Made by a program: the position numbers and the translations under genes. A stretch of DNA of 64,000 nucleotides from Limonium bicolor (taxonomy: Eukaryota; Streptophyta; Magnoliopsida; Caryophyllales; Plumbaginaceae), in the NCBI GenBank assembly GCA_023374045.1, contig CM041776.1, forward strand, positions 321,247,925 through 321,311,924, written 5' to 3'. The stretch's first letter is position 1; every line of letters starts with the position of its first letter. The notes beneath the pieces were generated by a model. The model ran no database searches, was not told where the DNA came from, and worked only from the letters and a program-made list of their open reading frames with translations. Below, piece by piece: positions 60,729 to 64,000 of the stretch.

Positions 60729-63700
60729 TGTAACACCCCTACCGCTAATCAAGTCATTATCTCCTAATCCGTCTCAATGATCAATAACGAAGCAGCGGAA
60801 TTCTTACTCCAACGGTGGGTGATACAATGTCGTTAGTCACCCACGTGACTAACAAGGCCAAATCCAAATACAAAATCGGTCTGATGAACTAATATACCGA
60901 GTAATCAAACAACACTATTACATTTCATTCCTTAATCAAATCACAATACAATTACAACCTCAATTCAATTCCATACCGAGTCTCTACAATCCTCAAACTT
61001 GTCGATAACATTTCGGTCTTACAATCCAACAAATACAACATAGATACAATTGTTCTATCATTAACTACCCATGATTAAGCAGCAACCCCATCCTACTCTT
61101 GAATGGTAATCGGCTTCAAGGTACCAGTAAGTAAAAACGATGCCCCAAGGGACTCAGCAATTGCTGGTATGAAATTCGCATACCCCGCGTGCTAACGGGG
61201 GTACACTGACTACTTTGTCGAGAACATGGGATTCATTTAATTCAACAATCATGCTCGCATTCAAAGGTATTCAACACAAGGAATATAATAACAACCAACA
61301 CAACAAGATTGTTAATTAGTATTAACTTACTCTTAGGCCTTGAGGGTTCTACCTCACTAATGCCTTATTTACTTGTTCTTTATCTTACCCATTCTCTTGG
61401 GGCTCTCCTACTCAATCTCTCTTAGGTTCGTGAACTCTAAAAGTCTCAATCTCCACTCAAGTTCTACATTTCTCAATTCTCTACTCTCAATTCACAAATC
61501 TCCACTCTCAAGCTCAATTCTCAATTCAAATTCAACACTTCTCAAACTCAAATTCTCAAAGGGATATCTTTTAAGTTATTACCCATGACCTCCGGGCAGA
61601 GTCATACACAAGACTCACCACCGGGCTTACAAATTCTGGTCTTACTTCCCCGGCTACGACCCTACACCGGGTCTAGCATGATGAGAAGGTTCGACTACCA
61701 AACGGAACTATACTCCTAGTTCCTCAAATTCACAAATTGTCCGTTTCTCTACCGGACTACTCAAATTCTCAATACTCCTCTCTCGGAGTTATTTCACAAT
61801 CTCATGGATTAGCCTAGAAGTATCTCTCTCGATATCAACTAATAGCTAAGGAAATTTCTCAATGTCTAGTATTCTCAGATTTAAGGGTTTCCCCAACTTT
61901 TCGAATACTTATTCGTTCTGGACATTTTCTTATTCAAGGTCGGGTCCTCGGGTAGGAGGTCGACTATATTTCTAAGGGAGTTTGATGGTCCTTTATCATT
62001 CTTTTACTTCTCTCAAAAGTTCATATCTTTGAACTATCTTCAAGCTCTTAATAGAGGTTTCATCATTTATCTCCACCACTGATTATTTCATGGATTGTTC
62101 AGTTCGGTTCTCTAACCGTTATCGGGAGTTTACTAATCTCGGACAACTCTCTCACGTTCTAGTGAGTTCATAAATTTTTCTTATCGTTATTTTCAATCGA
62201 TAGTTTTCGTGGGTTTCCACGTTTTCGCTAATTTGTGAAACGACTCTTTCTACGAGTCACTAACCAATCGGTACTCAATTTTGAGTCGGTCTACAACACT
62301 AAGTAAGGCGGCACAATCATACAAGGATGGTTAGTACACACACATGCATCAAGATATACAAACAAAACAATAGAACATTTTCATGTTTTATCTTGATTAA
62401 GTCGGCACACAAGAAAAAAACACACAAATCAGTGTAATCCCGGTAGCATACAAGGCATGAGAAAATCATACCTTTCACCATGGTCTCACTCTACTATGTC
62501 ACCTTATGTTCCTCGGGTCTTACTCTCGAATCACTGATCACATTTCAAATGTTTCTATCAATATCAAGATCATACGGTATGTAACTACTCTTACTCCCGT
62601 ACTTACCCCGTTGTCCCGTTATTCTTAGTTTTACTCAAGTGTTCTTAAGTTCTCAACTGTCTCATTCACTCCTCAATCTTGTTTATACTTCGAAGGACAT
62701 TTATATGTCACCAAACAAGTCCTAAGCAACATATAAAACCAATACCAATCAATTCCCCATCATTAGAAGCCTTAAAAACACTCTCGGGGAAATTCTGGAG
62801 ATGGTCCGGGACTTGGTCCTGCCCCTAAGTCTTGAACCAATACTAGACTCAACTTTCGGTACAAAATAAGGGGTGGTCCGGGACCTTGTACCCAACCTAA
62901 GTCCCGGACCAAGCTAGGACATCAACTCTCGGGTCAAATTTAAGTGTGGTCCGGGACCTTGTTCCTAACCTAGGTCCCGGACCCTGCTAAAAACGGTTAC
63001 TCTTTAAGTTTTCATCTCCAAATCAACCCCTAATTCACACCCAATCTTTCCTAATCCTTTCACATGTTTTCTAACATGTTTAACCACCTTAAAACACTCT
63101 TAATCATGCTCTAAACCTCATCAAATCATTGGTCAAATCCTTACCTTAATTCTTGCTTAATTCTACAATTTCAATTCTTCATTTTGCACTTATGCATCCT
63201 AGTGTGTTTCTAAAACCTCTCTTGACAACTTACTCTTTGTCTTCACCCAACTTGACCATTCCAAATTCATCATAAACATTTGCATTAATTATACCCAAGT
63301 TCATGCCTCATTTCCAAGGTTATGCACACTAAGCCTTTTCTAGAAATCAAATCCACCACAAATCATTTGCTACAGATTTTGCACACTCAATTCTCCCTTC
63401 TCCAACTACCATTTCACAGTGATTAATCAACTCAACTCAATCCTCTAAACTCCTAGGTTCTCCAATTTGTAAAGTCACCTAAAACACTCCATTTCCTACT
63501 AAAATTTTGCCAGAACTTCCCCACAAACCTAACATGCCCAAATGCATCATTTCTCACCTAAACCATCTCAAAACGAACCACACCCATAAAGGGTCCTACC
63601 AGCACACAACTTAATCAAAATTCACCAAAATCTCTTCAAACAACAATATTAATCTATACTCAAGTCAATTGGCTCCAAGGCCCTCAATTCAAACAACGAT

Positions 63701-64000
63701 TCCCAAAATTTCTCATCTAACTAATCAAAGCAAATTTCCATTCAGTTTTCATTCAATTGATTAACCCATCCCAAATTCTAATGCAATCATGATAAACATT
63801 AAGGTAAGCTTTTTACCTTAATCTTCCAAGTTCCCTTTTTCAATTCTCCTCTCTCCTCTTCTCCATCCTCTTGACTCCAAAATCGGACAAGGGAAATTCA
63901 ATGCCAACAACTCTAAATTACCATTCAAAAGGGCAATGGGACTAAGTACAAGCACTTAGGCACATTAAACTAACCCTAGGATTTAAAAGAGGCTTAAAGC
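60729..64000 (-). repeat. 5' LTR of element A, running off the window
   Basis: Begins TGTAACACCCCTACCGCTAA (plus view) and follows 42037-45340 throughout. By alignment to the other LTR, about 1.1 kb of it should lie beyond the window. Together the two LTRs define a minus-strand element that spans at least 22 kb including nested insertions. Confidence 0.85.

Overview
The window is nuclear DNA from a flowering plant, probably a eudicot. Evidence: intron-containing genes with GT-AG junctions, two host proteins with plant-like domain make-up, and plant-type transposons (Ty1/copia, Ty3/gypsy, LINE, hAT, Harbinger-, Stowaway- and Mutator-like elements). The species cannot be named from the sequence. 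I see no CRISPR array, tRNA or rRNA gene and no bacterial gene. Most open reading frames here are chance frames in AT-rich repeats.

Layout. (1) 1-14.6 kb is a nested transposon block. A decayed plus-strand Ty1/copia element (1-1733 and 7191-about 8838) has its pol gene split by a gag-only LTR element whose structure is LTR-internal-LTR-partial internal (1734-7190). Just after the copia element lies a hAT-type element (8839-13921, 8-bp target duplication), itself split by a second member of the gag-only LTR family (9746-13860, 5-bp target duplication). (2) 14.6-22.4 kb holds a LINE reverse transcriptase relic and a minus-strand Ty1/copia relic (about 15.8-21.76 kb). The copia relic is cut by a 0.94-kb inverted-repeat element and a Mutator-like MITE. 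Its 5' leader carries an array of short palindromes. (3) 22.4-38.7 kb is the gene island. It has an RBM18-like RNA-binding protein gene whose 5' intron hosts a small LTR retrotransposon, and a six-exon gene for a DUF819 (YjcL-like) membrane protein that is probably sent to the plastid. Between them is an inverted-repeat element with about 290-bp tandem repeats, split by a 5'-truncated LINE with a perfect 17-bp target duplication. (4) 38.7-42.0 kb is a MITE cluster: nested Harbinger-like copies, a Stowaway, two foldback elements, and an inverted copy of the 0.94-kb element of region 2. (5) 42.0-64.0 kb is one very large minus-strand Ty3/gypsy complex with 4.4-kb LTRs. Inside it are another long LTR and a plus-strand element with 2.2-kb LTRs and only about 0.7 kb of internal sequence.

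Only the two host genes look functional. Everything else is transposon sequence, most of it broken. Points worth a second look: the palindromic leader array at 19.6-21.2 kb; a perfect 27-bp inverted copy of the RBM18-like start codon and splice donor inside the 3' LTR of its own intronic retrotransposon; and two unrelated LTR elements that both show the LTR-internal-LTR-truncated internal structure. Exon joins and element ends were read by eye and were not checked by alignment.
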